Of a stretch of 64,000 nt of DNA, positions 43,001-58,000 are shown piece after piece. Source of the DNA: Lepidonotus clava. Lineage: Eukaryota; Annelida; Polychaeta; Phyllodocida; Polynoidae. How positions within the stretch are numbered: position 1 is the first letter of the stretch; each line of letters opens with the position of its first letter. Location of the stretch: assembly GCA_936440205.1 (NCBI GenBank), contig OW387133.1:66712374-66776373 (forward strand). Direction: 5' to 3'. A program made the translations under genes and the position numbers. The notes below the pieces were generated by a model. The model made no database searches. It was not told where the DNA came from and saw only the letters and a program-made list of their open reading frames with translations.

Positions 43001-46000
43001 TCACTTCCCCAAGACTTCACCTCTGATCGTCTTAATGACCTACCCATCCTTCAGCAACGTTTCGAAATGTGTCCATCCCCTATCCTCTTCCTACCTCCAA
43101 TTCACGAATACCTGTCCCAAACCGAAATAGTGCATAACTAGGAGTAAGCGTGGCATGGTGAAAACAGAGCCAATTTAAACTTTTCGGGGAACTCAGAACA
43201 GTAAAAATATTGAAGCGGCTCTTCTCTTGCGCATGCATGTTTCCGTTTTTCTTGAGTTGCAGCGGTTTGCATCGCCATTCTGATCGAGGTAGGTAGAACC
43301 TGAGTGACGAAGTGCAGCCGCAGGTACCAACCCAAATAAACGGAATCGTCCTGTTCGCCCCATATAGTATCTCAATAATTAAGGAAGGTTGTAAATCGTG
43401 GGCATGCAACTCTGTTGCTGCATGGGGCAGGAGGTCGTCCGTTAATTACTTCATATCGTTTATTATGCACGCTTATATCCCTGAAATTCAGGTCTTCTCT
43501 TTGGATTGAAGCATTATATTTACACATGGACGTATGCATATTTTCGGGCACTTAATATAAATCCTACCCCGCCCGCCCTCTTTTACTGCATGCGTAAGGC
43601 CCCAGGTAAAATTTGCCTCGCACCTGACCTTATGGGCCTATGGACAAAATTCTAAAACCCTTCACCCCTGTTTCTCCCGATGGTCATGTTCGCATCAGAG
43701 GTAAATTATTATTTAAGAAATGGCAACATTGAAATATAAATATCTCCAAATTAGAATAGTTGCTTGCCTTTCCTCTCTGTATTTCCCGCCGACCTTATAT
43801 CACAGAGACGCACTATAGTGTTGCGGAACTGTTAGTTAGCTACTAAACATTCCACCCAAAACGACTGCTGTTAGACAGTAACTCATCGTAACATTTAGTT
43901 TCACCGAGGAAACTAAAGAACAAGATTTCTGCAGCATACAGTGAAAGTGACATAATGAGGGTAATCTGTGTTGTGTTCTCGTACCTGTTTAAAGTGAAGC
44001 TACTAATAATTATGACTTTACAATGTTCCATTTACTAGACTCCGTCAAAAATACACGCTTACGGAAAGATAATCAAGTGATAGGTGAGACGAATTGAGCA
44101 ATGGAATATTAAAAAAGACACGAAGGATAAGAGAGGACGGGCTTTGTTCATAAAGTATAAAACGAGGATTTCCTCCGGCGTGGGACAAGCTCTCACTACA
44201 AGCTCCTCGCGTCAACCGAACATAATGGATTTAGCTTCATATAGCGTCTATGGCATTTTGTTTATTAATGTGATAATCTCTTGTGAGATTACCTTTGCCA
44301 GCATCCTCGGTAATATTAAGTTGCGTATACAATTACAAAAAAAATGTTACGTCCGTTATTGTGCTTTTCTAGAGGCAGAAGATGATCAATAAGGACGCCC
44401 AGCTTGAAATACAAACACGTTGTCTGTGTGTACAAAGCAAATACTTTGAGTCACCAGATATGGAAATTCAATGAATCTCCCCACGCAGATATTGGATAGC
44501 CGTATTCAGATCAATTCTTAGCTTGCTTCGGCCCGACGCCCATCTTTGATGGAATACCTAGAGGTCATGCCCTAATTCCAGCCACATGTGGCGCGAGCAG
44601 GTCTGTGTGAATGTTTCCGTCTCTGTCGACGGGCCTGCGTCAAGGGGCGCGAGGGCCAAAAAGAGCAGCCCACCACTCTGATGTCTGCGTGTTGTGTCTT
44701 GTTTTGTTACTTATTGTTATGTCTAGCTGTACGTGGCAGGCAGCTGAGGCCGGCTGATATGGCCCTTTCTATGCATGATGGCCGATCGGGGAAGTGTTGT
44801 GGGTGGGGAGAGGGGGTCGGGTGGGTGTTGTGAGTGGGCCAGAGGGTAATGAGAGTCACTCCTACACGCTATGCAGAAATCAGGGTCACCTTTCCCCGCC
44901 GGACCCGTCTGCCGTCACCCGATCGGACGGGATCCGATAACCAGCACGGGCACGGGCTGTAAAACACGGCCAGCAAAACAATGCCGTCGACATGGAGATA
45001 AATTACATGTTACATTCCCATTTAGGGGGCCGCCGCCGCCGAGGGCGTGGTGGCGGAATTTAGTGTGTCCGTCCGCAGTGAGAAGGAATAGTCGGGGAAA
45101 ACCAATGGTGTCATACATAAAAGTACTGTTAGTGGTCGCATTGACCAGGATCTGTTATGATTCAACGGTCGGTCCCACACCTGTCAGATTAGCATATTAC
45201 TCACTCCGGCTGACAGCACGCCAAAGTAAGCAGAGTGTATCATAACACCACCGGGCTGTGTACATATGTGTACGCCGCCAGATCAAGTTCCCAGTACCAA
45301 CACTTGATAAACCCATATCTCCCAGGCTGGTAGTGATTTCTTCTTGTGTGCTCCTCTTTTTTCCCCTATTCAATAGGGACTTTGGCTCCAACGAATGGAA
45401 TAAGATTGTGGCTGACAATCTGTTGAACGAGACGATGTTTTTTTGTTCAGGGCGGGCCCAGGCTAGCAGCCAGTGGTCGGGAGAAGTCAGATTGTGTAAG
45501 GAATGCTTGACGGCGCGGCCGCCCCCACAGCCCCGGCCGGGTCAGTGGGCCCGCCCGGCACGGACCTAAGACAATATTAGCTCAAATCGGAGGCACGCAC
45601 CTCTCCGTAGGTGATCCGGGCCTAATAGCGCGCTCGACGGGCGGGGGCCGCGCTAAGTGAGGCTTGGCCATTAACATTACATGCTACCTCGTCCAAGTCC
45701 TTACCACCGGCCTGTTTATTGATCAGGGCATAAAGACCACCGTCTATAAAGCACGGTCTGCACAAGTGCACGGTACGACTGACTTGTAGGTGCAAATCGC
45801 CGTCTACGTAGGTAATGTTTCTTGGTAGGACCGCGCCATAATTGGTTAGATCATATTGCCTGATGGTAATGTCATCCCGCTGGTCATATTGCGTTTTGCA
45901 GTCAAGTCGACTTCCGAGTGCTGGAGGCCGGCAGGTTAAGTGTGGGCTGCTGTAGGCCATAGTCTGTAGGTTGGAAGCGCCGGCATATACGTTGCATGTA

Positions 46001-49000
46001 TGCACATTTTTTAAACTAATCACGGTATGAAGGAATTTGAGATGCTCAGATTTAATACCCTGCCGTGAGTTAATGTCAGCAATTCTCATCCATCTGTGCC
46101 CCTAGACATTCTATATACCATGTATAAATATGATATGTGTTATTATATTTTCTTTTTCACAATAGCACACAACGTAAAAGCAATGAATAACGATAAGGGT
46201 TCAGGTAAAATAAATTGTTGTTGTAAATCACGTCGTTTAGGCTTATTTCATATTAATGGCGAGCCATCACGAACATGACTGAATGCATGGTCATAAGATC
46301 GTGCCTTTTCAGCCAGTAAGCGATGGAAATGTCACCTGGGTATATACAATAAAAAAAAATATGCTGACGTCTGCACTTCTCGTGTATTAGTTTTGATACT
46401 TGTGCAGATTGCTCATATAAATCTTGTACATGACGTGTTTATAACAAGGTATTGATCTAGGACTGGGTATTTGAAATAATATTTAGTTGGGATCCTTTAA
46501 TATCTATAGCATAGTTACGAGTTTTGTGCCATTAAAAACCCTGTTAGTAACCCTATCTACCCATATAACTCATATTACAATATGTAGATGTATGCCTGTA
46601 GGGGCATGCTTGGAATGCAAAAAAAAATAATGTTTAACTTTTATTTTTTGGACAAAGGTATCTCTCTTAATACTTCATGGAAAGATTTTCACAGGACATA
46701 AGACAACATTCGTTTTGAGGGAAGTGTGTATCAGTTTTTTGTTTAGGCCCTTCTTTTTGTTTTATGAAATCTAGAAAATAATGTCGAAAGAAAAAACAGT
46801 TCCGTTTTTTGAGATAACAAAAACTAGGACCTAAATACAAAATTTGAGACACTCTTCAATCAAAAGGAATGCTATTGACATACATTCCAATTCTTGGGGA
46901 AATCCATTCAGTAGTAACTGAGATATCAGTGTTAAAAAAAAGCGAATAAAAGTTTTTTTCGCACATACTTACTCAAAATATAGATATTTCATCATTATAT
47001 TCTATATCATAACATAGAGAAAAATAAGGGCTTTTATTTGATATACAGTTCATTATTCTAGCCTATGTAGGGAGGGTGCCATCCTCATTTTGCCATATTA
47101 CGCTTGGAGAGGTGTTGTCTTTCCTTATGACAATTAAAGTATACATGCTCGTAATACGTCCCTGTGACATGGAATAGTTAACATGATATATTAACTCAAT
47201 TTGCAAGTTTATAGGATAATCTGGCTATTTTGTTGACATGACATAATTGATTGCATTAGTTTAAAGTCAATGCACCTATATGCTAGTACCTGTTGTATGC
47301 ACTAGCCATACTAGCTGTCTCAGTACGTATAGTAAGGTGGTCTAAAGGTGGAGGAGCGGGACGGCTCTTTGTGCATATAAGCAGCATGCTGCTTTAGAAA
47401 CGACGACCAAAGTTTGCCCGGTTTGAGGGGTTGCGTTGTCGGGGACATGGGGGGCTGCAGGCAGGGTGTATATAGGGGTGGGGGTCGTAGTAGCTTGTAC
47501 AGGTGGATAACATGCAATGCCGGTGGACAGGTGCACGACTCGCCATGCCAGTGTGACACATCCACGCTTCTATGGCTTTCTTTCATACTCTTGTCCTACA
47601 TCATAACAGGCATTCTCCTGCTATTCATGTCCAAGCAGAATGAAATTGACAATGCTAATGCCAACTTTCAATTGGCTGGAGTGGAAAGAGTATATGGACC
47701 TCTTGCAAAGCGCAATCACGATATTATTGGCAAGATGCCTTTTTCTGTGAAATTGATTTCATGGAAGGTCAAAACTGATTTTGATAAGTATTTATCAAAA
47801 CCTCATTTAAGAAACCATTACTATCTATGGTGATGGAAGGGTACTTTGTATCATATAAACAGCATTTGTAAGAATTACGTCATACATTCAGAACGTTACC
47901 ACACCATTATTTTATTTTTGTTGGCAGGAGGGCGCTACATTATGATGACTCCTTTATTGGCAAATCTATTATATCACATATGGTCATTTTTCCAATCTTG
48001 CAAATTCGTGCCATTGATATTAGACTCGGTTTAAAGTACAATTTGTTTTATGTTATTGTTGTATATAGTTAGGGTTTCCTACTATCATAGTATTCAGAGC
48101 GTAACCTACAACGACAGCGTCTAATCTAATCTGTCTGGTACTTGTATTTTTAAAAAAACGTCGGCGCCTTTGATCGTACGACAGGTGAGAAGAAAGCGGC
48201 GTGAAATGTGCGGTAAGAAACAACTAGTCATATTTTAAAGTCACAGCATTATTCCTTAAGGGCTGGGGGAAACTTGACCTTCGCGGTTAGGTCAGTGTTG
48301 GTGACAGGGCATTCATTGTCGGCCCCCGAGCCATTCATCGCACAGGGACAAAGTGCCATGTAACCTCCCATATAGGCGACACCAAATTACAGCCATGACA
48401 ACACCCTTCTCATCTCCTTGACGGCTTAAACCCCAAGACAAGCCTGTTCTAAAAATGTGAACTCCTGTTTTTGGTGTGACACACTTAGAAGGGGTTGGCG
48501 CATTGTCTGGTGGCCTTAAGAGGCTAGTCCTGACATGGGGCTTGGTATGCAGAGAGAATTGGGTCAGTGATCCTGTGGGGACAAGGGGACTTGAACACCT
48601 GGCTGGGGGCCAGTCGTCATTATAGAGCTGATGGGTCTCCAGGTGTGTTTCCTGGAGCTTTACCGCACACACACTCCGCATTAAGACGTCTAAGCCGTAT
48701 TATATCCCCATTGAGGCTGTCAAACATTGTCCGCTGTTAGCTTCAATCCCATGAAAGGCATCGTACAAAAGACATCCTATAACCTTGTTATGGATCCTAA
48801 CCCCTTATGAATATTTTGGGTATACTTTTAGTTGTATATATACTAATATAGGGTCTTGAGCCCGGAACAAAAAGCAGTGGAAAAAAACAGTGTATACTGA
48901 GTGGAGAATCAGTGTCAGCTTGCAGTAGTATTTCAGTGTTACAGTGGCTGAGCAGTGGTCAATCACTATATCCAAAATATTTAAATGAGCTGTCAGTAAA

Positions 49001-50045
49001 AATCAGTGTACAGTCAGTAGTATATCAGTTGGTCATTATACATTTTTCGGACATACTTTTTCAGGAAGTGCCCACTGCAGTTTGTTCCAAGTAACATCAG
49101 ACACCAACCTTAAAATTTGGATTTATATGCATGTTCTTGTTTTTAAGTTTAAAATATATTTATCTGAATCCGCATCATAGAATGTAGATAAAGTTGAGAA
49201 ATTAGCAACTTACCCAGGACCCTAGGCCAGAGACTAAAGGGTCAGGCCAGCGGAAAGAAACGAACCACAGAGATAACGGAAAAGTGTGTTCTACTAGGTA
49301 AAGGTTTTAATATAGTATCTTACTAAAGAACTGTAGTGGATCTGTTCGAACATGTCAGGTGTCATTAACTGCGGTGTCATTAACTGCAACGAAAATCATT
49401 CTTTTTAAGGTGAGGTATTCGTTCCTTTTTGATATAATATAAGATACCGTCTACACTTGATTGGAGCACTGCCAAAGAGGTAACGAAGCGTACTTTAAGA
49501 TGATGAGTCAAGGTGTACTGAGTTTGTAGTTGTTAGTAAGCTACCCGCATATTTTTTTTCATGGGTATCATGAACAAAACATAAACACCTGAAGTGAACA
49601 CCCGCATGCAAACTTTATAAAAGGGTATCTGTTTTGAGTGGCTTGATTTACTATTTTGTCTGGCCCTATCAAGAAGAAAGCTGGAACCATTTATCACTGC
49701 TTCCTGTTCTACATAGTCGTAGTCAAGTGTTTTGTTGTTGGTTGTGAAGCTTGAATGTTTACTGAAGAAAACATTTGTGAAGTATAAGATATTATTCGAC
49801 CTTTTAATATGCGTTTTGTCCCAGTAATAGCATTCACTCTATAAAGTTCTATGCCCTGAGTGCAAAGACATGAAACAGAGTTCCAGACTGATAGATTCTC
49901 AAAGGTCATTCGGTGGATATTGATGCCGGGAAGGAGGGTATTGTGTTTTTCTACAAACGCAAAGTGTTATAGAAAAAGAGTAATGAGACCGTATAAAGTG
50001 GTTTTCCCTGTTATTAATCTAAGTTGTTTTCTGTTTGCTTTACAG
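43001..50045. other. Long non-coding stretch upstream of SIPA1L coding exons
   Basis: No supported exon. GC-rich, CpG-bearing islands lie at 44500-45100 and 45480-46000. The second contains a 155-codon minus-strand ATG frame (46089-45622) with no recognisable domain. 46620-47080 resembles the MITE interior at 39.8-40.2 kb. 48870-49040 is crowded with CAGTG words. Confidence 0.4.
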
Positions 50046-52024
50046 AGCAGCGAACCGATTGTGATTGGATCTGGACCCCCACCAAGTACTTTTTAATTGG
50101 ATGTTCCTTCAGATTTGTCAAAAAGGAGAAATTATTCTGCTACTGTCAGGTGGGCCAAGTGGAGGATATTGTTGAAACACAATGTAGTGGACGGGGAGCC
50201 ATTGTGTGACAGACCCAGATGCTCCAGGGCTGCGGACGTCAAGGTTGTGGGGAGGTGGGGCCTGGAGACGTGTGGCGGATTACCTGTTACGTGAACGCCC
50301 ACACAGCAGGAGGCGCTGGCCTGAATGGACGCGGCGCCCATGAGCAGAGGGACCATGCGAGCATCATGTAACAGCCATGGACAGTCAGGACTCGGATTCA
50401 GGACGCCTTGTCGGTCTGAGAGACCAGTCGTCGCGGTCGGCCGGAGGGCCCCAGCCACCAGTGGGCGCTAGTGTCAACTCCTCTTCTGCTGCCGCCCAGA
50501 ACCTCTCGGTGGAGGTGGCCCGACAGCGCGCCCTGCAGGCCGCCGAGTACTACCACAAGAATGTGGTCGGCGGCGGGGGCAGTGAGGGCAGCGGGCGGGA
50601 CGAGCGCGGCGGGCACCCTAACGGCGGCATGGCCAACGACGCCCTACGCGCAGGGGTGACGCCCGTCTCGTCGGACGCCTACTACAAGGCCAAGCTGCGC
50701 GCCGGCTTCATCGACCTGCGCAACTCGTATAATGAGAAGATCCGGCCGAGGGTGAACACGTACAACGCGGGGGGCGGCAGGGGGCAGGGCGACGGGCAGC
50801 AGGCCCAAAGAGGGCTGAGTCGGGTACAGGAGACCCACCGCCAGCTCGACAACCCCACGCCTCACCGCAGCCTCAACGACCGGCGCGGCCTCTACCGGAG
50901 TAACAGCAGCCTCGAGCTGGACTACATCGACGACCACCTGCACCATCACCAGCTCCAGCAGCAGCAGCAGCAGCAGCTGCAGGGTGGGGGCAGGGACGGG
51001 GTGAACACGGGCGTCGGGGCCGGCACGGGCACCCTGCGCCGGGACTATGGCAGTGCGTCGTCGCTGGACGTCATGTCGACGAGTGGGGAGAGTTTCTTCG
51101 CCATGTTACAGGATTACCGTAACGAGAACCTCGACCAGCGGGCGCCGGCGCCGCCCCAGCTGCACGAGGTGCTGCGGGGCCGGCTCGACCTGGGCCACAC
51201 CACGACGGGCGGCCAGCAGGCGGTCCGCACCCAGCAGCGCCGGCCGCTCAGCCTCCAACAAGGCCAGGAACTGGCCAAAATCTCCAACGGGGCGGCGCCC
51301 ACGGACGACGAGCAACACGCTAACGTGGAGGGCTCGGGCAGCCCCAGGTTAAAACAGAAATCCCAGAAAAACAAAGACAGGAAACCGCGGACTAAGTCGA
51401 TGGTGGGTGAGGCTAGTTCTGGGATTTTCAAAAAACTACGAGGGACCAAAACGGACGGGACGGAGGTGAGCAATGGGAGCAAATCGGACACTCAGGGGGA
51501 GGGGGAGAACCGGCTGGACGACCGGCAGAAACGGAAGGCCTTCGTACACTATGACTGTCAGAGCGTCGGCATCAGCATTCCCGAGCTGATCCGGCGCCGC
51601 AACCTCTTCAACAAGCGGAAGAACACGACGACGGGCGCGTCGGCCGCGTCGGCCGTGCGCAACGCCCAGTCAGACGACGACACCGTGTCGGGGGAACCCG
51701 ACGTGGACCCCGGCGACGGCAAGAGTAACGACATGGTGCTGGCCTGCCCCTTCTTCAGGAACGAGGTGGGCGGCGAGGAGGAGCGCACACTCTCACTCAA
51801 CAGGGCCACGGCCCAGAAGCGCGTGCAGCATTTACTTGGTAACCCCCAGATCAACGACCAGTCGTTCACGCGCGATCCGGCCTGTAACGGGGTGGCCGTG
51901 CTCGACACGACGCCCAGCGCGCACGGCTCGCCCGTCGAACTGCACGTCCTCACACCTAAGGGCCTCCTACTCGAACACGTCGACCATGGCGCCTTCTACT
52001 ATAGGAACTTCTTTCTCAACTTTG
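50046..52024 (+). CDS. SIPA1L: SIPA1L first coding exon (CDS from 50377)
   Basis: Acceptor TTTGCTTTACAG, 331 nt of 5' UTR, then ATGGACAGTCAGGACTC; donor GTAAGT. Encodes residues 1-549, including a Gln/His-rich stretch (50937-50980) and the conserved N-terminal SIPA1L motifs. It is GC-rich, unlike the surrounding introns. The ATG chosen is the first in frame; upstream UTR in other frames holds stops. Confidence 0.9.
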
Positions 52025-55000
52025 GTAAGTGGTAAAGGAAATTCTTAATCCAACTTTTTCTAAACGGGAAATGGTCGTTTACAAAAGGTACAATATCTTA
52101 ATTGTAAAAAAAGTCCATATACTAAAGGATCGAACCTACTTGTCAGTCTTTTATTAACACAAATATACGTATATGTAATTGATTTGTTCGTAAGCTTTTA
52201 ACTGATGATTAGTGACTACTTTGGACATGCTCTAGATTACAGGGGAAAGGCTATAGACGTTGTGCACATGACGTCAAAATGGCCAGAAGGGGGTTGGGTG
52301 TTATCTTGGTGATCAATCTAGAATTCTCATTATTAATATGATTATTATGAATATTTTCAACACTTATTTTTGTGAAATGCATCCAGACTAACCATATCAT
52401 ATTAAAATGAAAAACTTTTATTAAATAAAATGTAGTATTTCTATATTTACCTAGTAGCCATGTGGTCATGGAGAGCACATGGTGATACCAAAAAGTGGTC
52501 ACATGACCACGACTGCACAAGGGCTATATGATGTAAGAGTTGAATCCGCTTTTTTGATTGGCCTCTTTGGTGCGGCCTTGGTGTGCTACCTGGTCAGCTA
52601 GTTGTGTAGATGAATGAGTTTAAATCTGATACAAATCTCAAAAGATTACTCCTTAAACTTTTCCATGAAATTCTCACAGGATGCTACCTACTAATTGGTC
52701 TACCTGAGTACTTAAATAATGGTCTATTATTTTGTGAGTATAAAGCCAGCCCCACACCATTAAAATCTGTTGTAAAGAATCCAGTTAAAATCAACCTGAG
52801 TACCCAAACAATTGTCTATTTTTGTGAGTGTGAAGCCAGCCTCACACCTCTGGTGGAAAAAATCAGGGGGAGGTAATACTAGACAAAGCTGATAATGTCA
52901 TCGTGTGAGCCATCCGAGCAAAGTATCAAATTATTAATCAGATCAGTGTCAGGAAAACAACTTACAAGTTCATACAAGTAAGACTACATATTTTTGCGTA
53001 CACATACAAATACACCCAGACTAAAGAGAACGTGTGTAGGTGTTTTAAATTGCCTTCTTGTGCATCCTTTAATAACTGATTGACAGGTGCGCTTGCATCC
53101 ATATGGACTACATTGGCTATACAATTTTTTGATACACATATCCCTTAATGACTAGGCCATACGTGGACAAAAAAAAAAGATACAACGCACATTCGGAGGC
53201 TAGTCTGTAATGTAAAGTATATCATGCTATTCTTTACCCAAGCCTACGCATTCTGAGGCTCGTCTGTAAAGGATACATTACAAGTAGGGTATCTAGTATT
53301 AGAATTAAGCGAGAGACTACTTCAAAATAATCACATTATTGTGTTAAATGTTAAGTGCTAGTGTTAGATGTTAATTGCCTTCATTTGATTCTTCAATGCC
53401 AGCATAAGTGTGAGGAAGGGGGACTGAGAGGTGTAGATATTGGGGAAAATCAAGAACGTCAGAATGAGATGTAAACAACTTTCAGCGTAAATCTTCAAAC
53501 AGCATTATATCGAATCCCAGACAGGAATATTGCCCCAAATGTGATTTTCAGGGAGAGATGAAAGGGAGTTTAATTTGCTTAAATTTTCAGGGGGAATAAT
53601 CTGCTCATCGCTACATTTATCTACGGATATTATTTCTATTGAAACCCTACTTGAAAAAAACATCTTGATTTCCATACCATGGCAAGGTAGACTAAAGGTT
53701 CCTCAGTACATTAGGACATACGTTTCTTATCAGAACGTCCAGACCTTAGAGTACGCATGTAAATATTACCACTTGAACAGTTCCCTTTGCAGATCATCAG
53801 AACTTCTTTGGCATGGACGACCAGCTTGGGCCGGTAGCCATCAGCCTGAAGCGGGAGAAGGTGGACGAGAAGGACTGCGTCGGGGTGAAGCCGGAACTCA
53901 TCACAGGCGCCCTCTACCAATACAGGATGATACTACGGACCAGTGATGTAAGCACTGAAACCAATACAACCCACCTGTAGAACTAGCCGGGCAGAAAGCG
54001 GTGTACCTGGTACTGTAGAAGTTAGAATAGAATATAATTTGTCCATCTCTAAAGTACAAACAGAATTCAGCAGGCAGTGCTAAAACGCACTAAGAACACA
54101 CTAAAATGATATTTTGAAGAACTTGCTACAAAAGCAATATACTTTTAACCACATACGAGATAGAATATTAAGATTACAAATGTAACGTACATCAATTAAA
54201 GAAACACTGAATATAGTAAAGCTCAAATAGGTATGCCAATCTATCGTCATATGGATAAAGTATTAAAACAACCGGCCTTTCATATGTAACATAAGGAGAT
54301 CCTTTTTAAAAAAAACAAAAAAACAACGTAGTTGTCTTGAATGGTTTATTGTACTCCAAGTAGTAGGGTAAGCCGGATTACAGCTGGTCGCCAATTCACA
54401 TGTAAAAGCTGTTACGATTACCCTCAAATCCCATCAGTCCGGTCAAACCTCTTAAACCGCACTGGATGCGGGCCAGTACAGTCAAAAGGCAGTCCTACCC
54501 AGACCCTGCGAATACCTGTCAAGTAAACTACTCAGGTCTAGGTGGCGGTCCATAAGTTATAGCTTCAGTTACAGCTTTCTCTAAGCCGTGAAATCCATGT
54601 AATCTCAATTTTAACGCCACTTTATTGAACATAATATCAAATTGCGCTGCAGATGGCTAAAAATTTTATGGCAATGTAAATATCAAAAACATGTCCAAAC
54701 GCAAGGTCTAGGAATTTTCAAGTAAATTGGAAAAAATTCCTCGTGAATAAAAAGCCTTCATAGATTAGAAAATCCACCCATCGTGGTGTCTTACAATGAT
54801 GGAACGATATGAAAAAAAAGAAGAATATGAGCGTTAATGTTATCACCATAAATTTACTTCCCTATGTCAGGTTAAAATAAGATATACCCATGCAGGTGTA
54901 CTGTACCACCATGATCTGTTACAGAACCGAAGCTTAGCTCATCATTCAGAACTGCCTGTGGAAATCCCTTATCACATTACAAGTTACATTATCCTACGTC

Positions 55001-58000
55001 AGCCCGTTATCTTTCCCCTTGTCAAGATTAAAAAAGTATCGGGTAATAATAAAGATGGATTTTCAGTTTTATCCCCTTCAAACTACATCCAGGAACCATT
55101 TACACATACTATTGAACAAGAAAGCCCATTGCATTATGCTATGTTCTATACGAGTGGGATTCCCGTTGCCCTCCGTAAGTTGTCCGATTTCAGTGACAAG
55201 CTCAAAATATCAGATGTCTTGGGACGGCAGATGATCTGCCCAAACTAGGTATCACTTCACAGCGAGAAGCGAGTACAAAACGTGTTTAGTTACCCTACCA
55301 TTCATCCATAAACTTCTTCCTACAACCTCAAAGAAAAACCTCAAAACCTCAGACCACCGATTCTGTTAACAAACCCTCAGCAGTCTGGCTCTAAAAAGTT
55401 AACTTCTCTTTGTCCAGCTGACCACGTTGCGGGGCTGTGTGTTGGAGGACGTGGTGCCGTCCTCCTCTCGGCTGAGCTCCACCAGAGGCCTGCCCGTCAA
55501 GGACGTCATTGAGTTCGTGCTGCCCGAGCTGAACCTGGCCAACCTCAAGGTGGCCACCCCCGGCACCAAGACGCAGGAGCAGCTCGTCAGACTGGACGAA
55601 CAAGGGGTGAGCAACCAGTCAAAATGTCCACATAGTAGGAGATGATGTGTTTAGACGACTTTAGTTTATTGAGATGATGACAAATATCACTGAAAAAACA
55701 ACTAAAAACGTCATGTCCTTATTAGCGCCTGATCACATCTTCATACAAGACGACATGATACGTGAAATAAAGAATAAAATATTAATTAAGGTATCCAAAA
55801 AGAGCCTTAAACATACGATTTGGGCACTCTTTTGACAGTTATAGCATTTAAAATCTAGAACAACACTTGTAACTTAGGTATGTATACTTGTATTAATCTA
55901 GATAGATTAGAAACTAATGAAATCTTGTTTTTTTCAAGCAGTATGTTGTTGGCAAGATACGCAAACTGAAAGATAAAACTTAAAAAAATAATATTATGTT
56001 TTCGTTATTTCTACTGCTGTATTTCTAATCTTTTGTTTTGTCTCCCAATAGATCTCAAAGACGTACAAAATCGGCATAATGTACTGTAAAGCCGGTCAAG
56101 CTACGGAAGAAGAGATGTATAACAACGGTCAGTATCAATATTTGCCCATGGTCTACTTTCAGGAATGTGAACGTGTAATAAAGTAAAGCTTCACATATAA
56201 TGGGGGCGAGGGTGGGTGGGTGAAAATGTATGATAATGATAGCAGAGAGCATGCAATAAATCATTTTTGCAGTAATATTCTGGTCTCTTGATTGAAACAT
56301 CTTCCTTTCAATTACAGAGACCTCGGGTCCAGCATTTGACGAGTTCATCAACTGCATCGGTCAAAGGGTACGCTTAAAGGGCTTTGACAAGTACCGAGGT
56401 GGACTCGATTGTAAAAGTAAGTATTCTATCATAAGAATGTATCTTATGATTCTGTCATAGAAACTTTAGAAATTAATGTATGGAACGCTTCCAAATATTG
56501 ACTACGCATTGTAATGCTTTTTTTTATGGCAAGTCTAATCATTTGTAGTGTCTGGCTTTCCATTATTACCTGAAAAGAAATACACCTTGTATATGTATTT
56601 GATCTTACTATTCGTCATACAGGTAAAATAAAATTGACACTAGGTATGCATTGCATGTTTATATGGAAGACCATTCGTATAATGTTAAGACGGCTACATT
56701 ATATCTGATTTCCCTCAGCCGACTCAACGGGCCTACACTCGGTGTACACGTCATTTCACGACTATGAGATTATGTTCCACGTGTCAACCCTTCTACCCTT
56801 CACGCCAAACAATAAGCAGCAGGTAAGGCCTCCATATGTATATTTGATGTAAGGATTGATTTATTCAGTTATATCAATTAAATGCATATTGTTATTTCGA
56901 TAACTAGATAAAGTTGGGGATGAAATAAACTAGTACAAAGGTATTTTACTGTCATACGGACTCTAGTATGGATTGACGTTTTATACATTTATCTTATTTT
57001 TTGTTACAGTTACTACGAAAGAGACATATAGGAAATGATATAGTAACAATAGTATTCCAAGAACCGGGTGCACTCCCATTCACACCAAAGACGGTCCGGT
57101 CACATTTCCAACATGTATTCATTATTGTGAGGGCTCATCACTTCGGCAACAATGAGTATAAGTACAGGTAAGCAACCGTTGAGAATAAAGAAGTTTGAAA
57201 TAATGCAACCAGGAAAACATTAGGCTACAGGTAAAACAGTAATCCTGCAGCCCAATTGTGGAGCCTCCTTTGTTCTGACCAATAGGGTCATTCAAAAGTC
57301 ACTCCGTCAATAAAAAGGCTAAGCACACACCCAGTCTCTCTCTTGGAGGCTGGAGCTGGGACAGTCAAAATCTCTTCTGAAACAATAACCCGAGTCTGTG
57401 TTCTAACTTACAACTCTTAGGAAGTACTACTCCACCCAAACTAAAGTACTTCATTAGTGGAAAGGCTGAGGTAATAGTTAACAGAATTCGCCAGAAATGA
57501 ATGTATAAAAAGGGAGAAATAAAACAGCTAGATATATTTTCAAGTAGCATAGATATGTAATAGCGTTTTCCTAAGCTTGAATGTTTGTTTATTCATGTGT
57601 GTTTTTTTCTGTTCTCCTTCAGTATGGCAGTATCACGGTCTAAAGATGTGCCTGTGTTTGGCCCACCTATTCCCGAGGGCTCCATGTTCATTCGTTCACC
57701 AGAGTTTGCTGAGTTTCTTCTAACGAAAGGTAGGATCATTCAATGAAGTTTTTATCATTAACTCTCTTACCATCGTCACATGTTTGGAAGGAGAACCGTA
57801 TTAAAGTTTGTTGTCTATAGTTTAACAGAATTAGATTCTTTGAAAAAAGAACCCAAAAGAATATGTCTGGGAAAATCTGTGAAGCGGCAATGGTGATGTA
57901 GATAGCAGGGCTTTTGACGTTTCCAGACTGTTATATCCTACTCAAGAAGATACACTCGGACTGTTTGAAATGAGTAAAAACCAAAACGACATTCTGATTT

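Noticed and set aside
42055-43130. Several long plus-strand open frames rich in Pro, Leu and Ser
   Set aside because: They lie wholly inside the C/T minisatellite and exist in more than one frame; the repeat itself explains the lack of stops.
44588-44833. 81-codon frame with a hydrophobic stretch
   Set aside because: Begins at GTG, no upstream splice support and no family.
47414-47833. 139-codon plus-strand frame with one hydrophobic segment
   Set aside because: No ATG at its start, no recognisable family, AT-rich codon use unlike the host exons.
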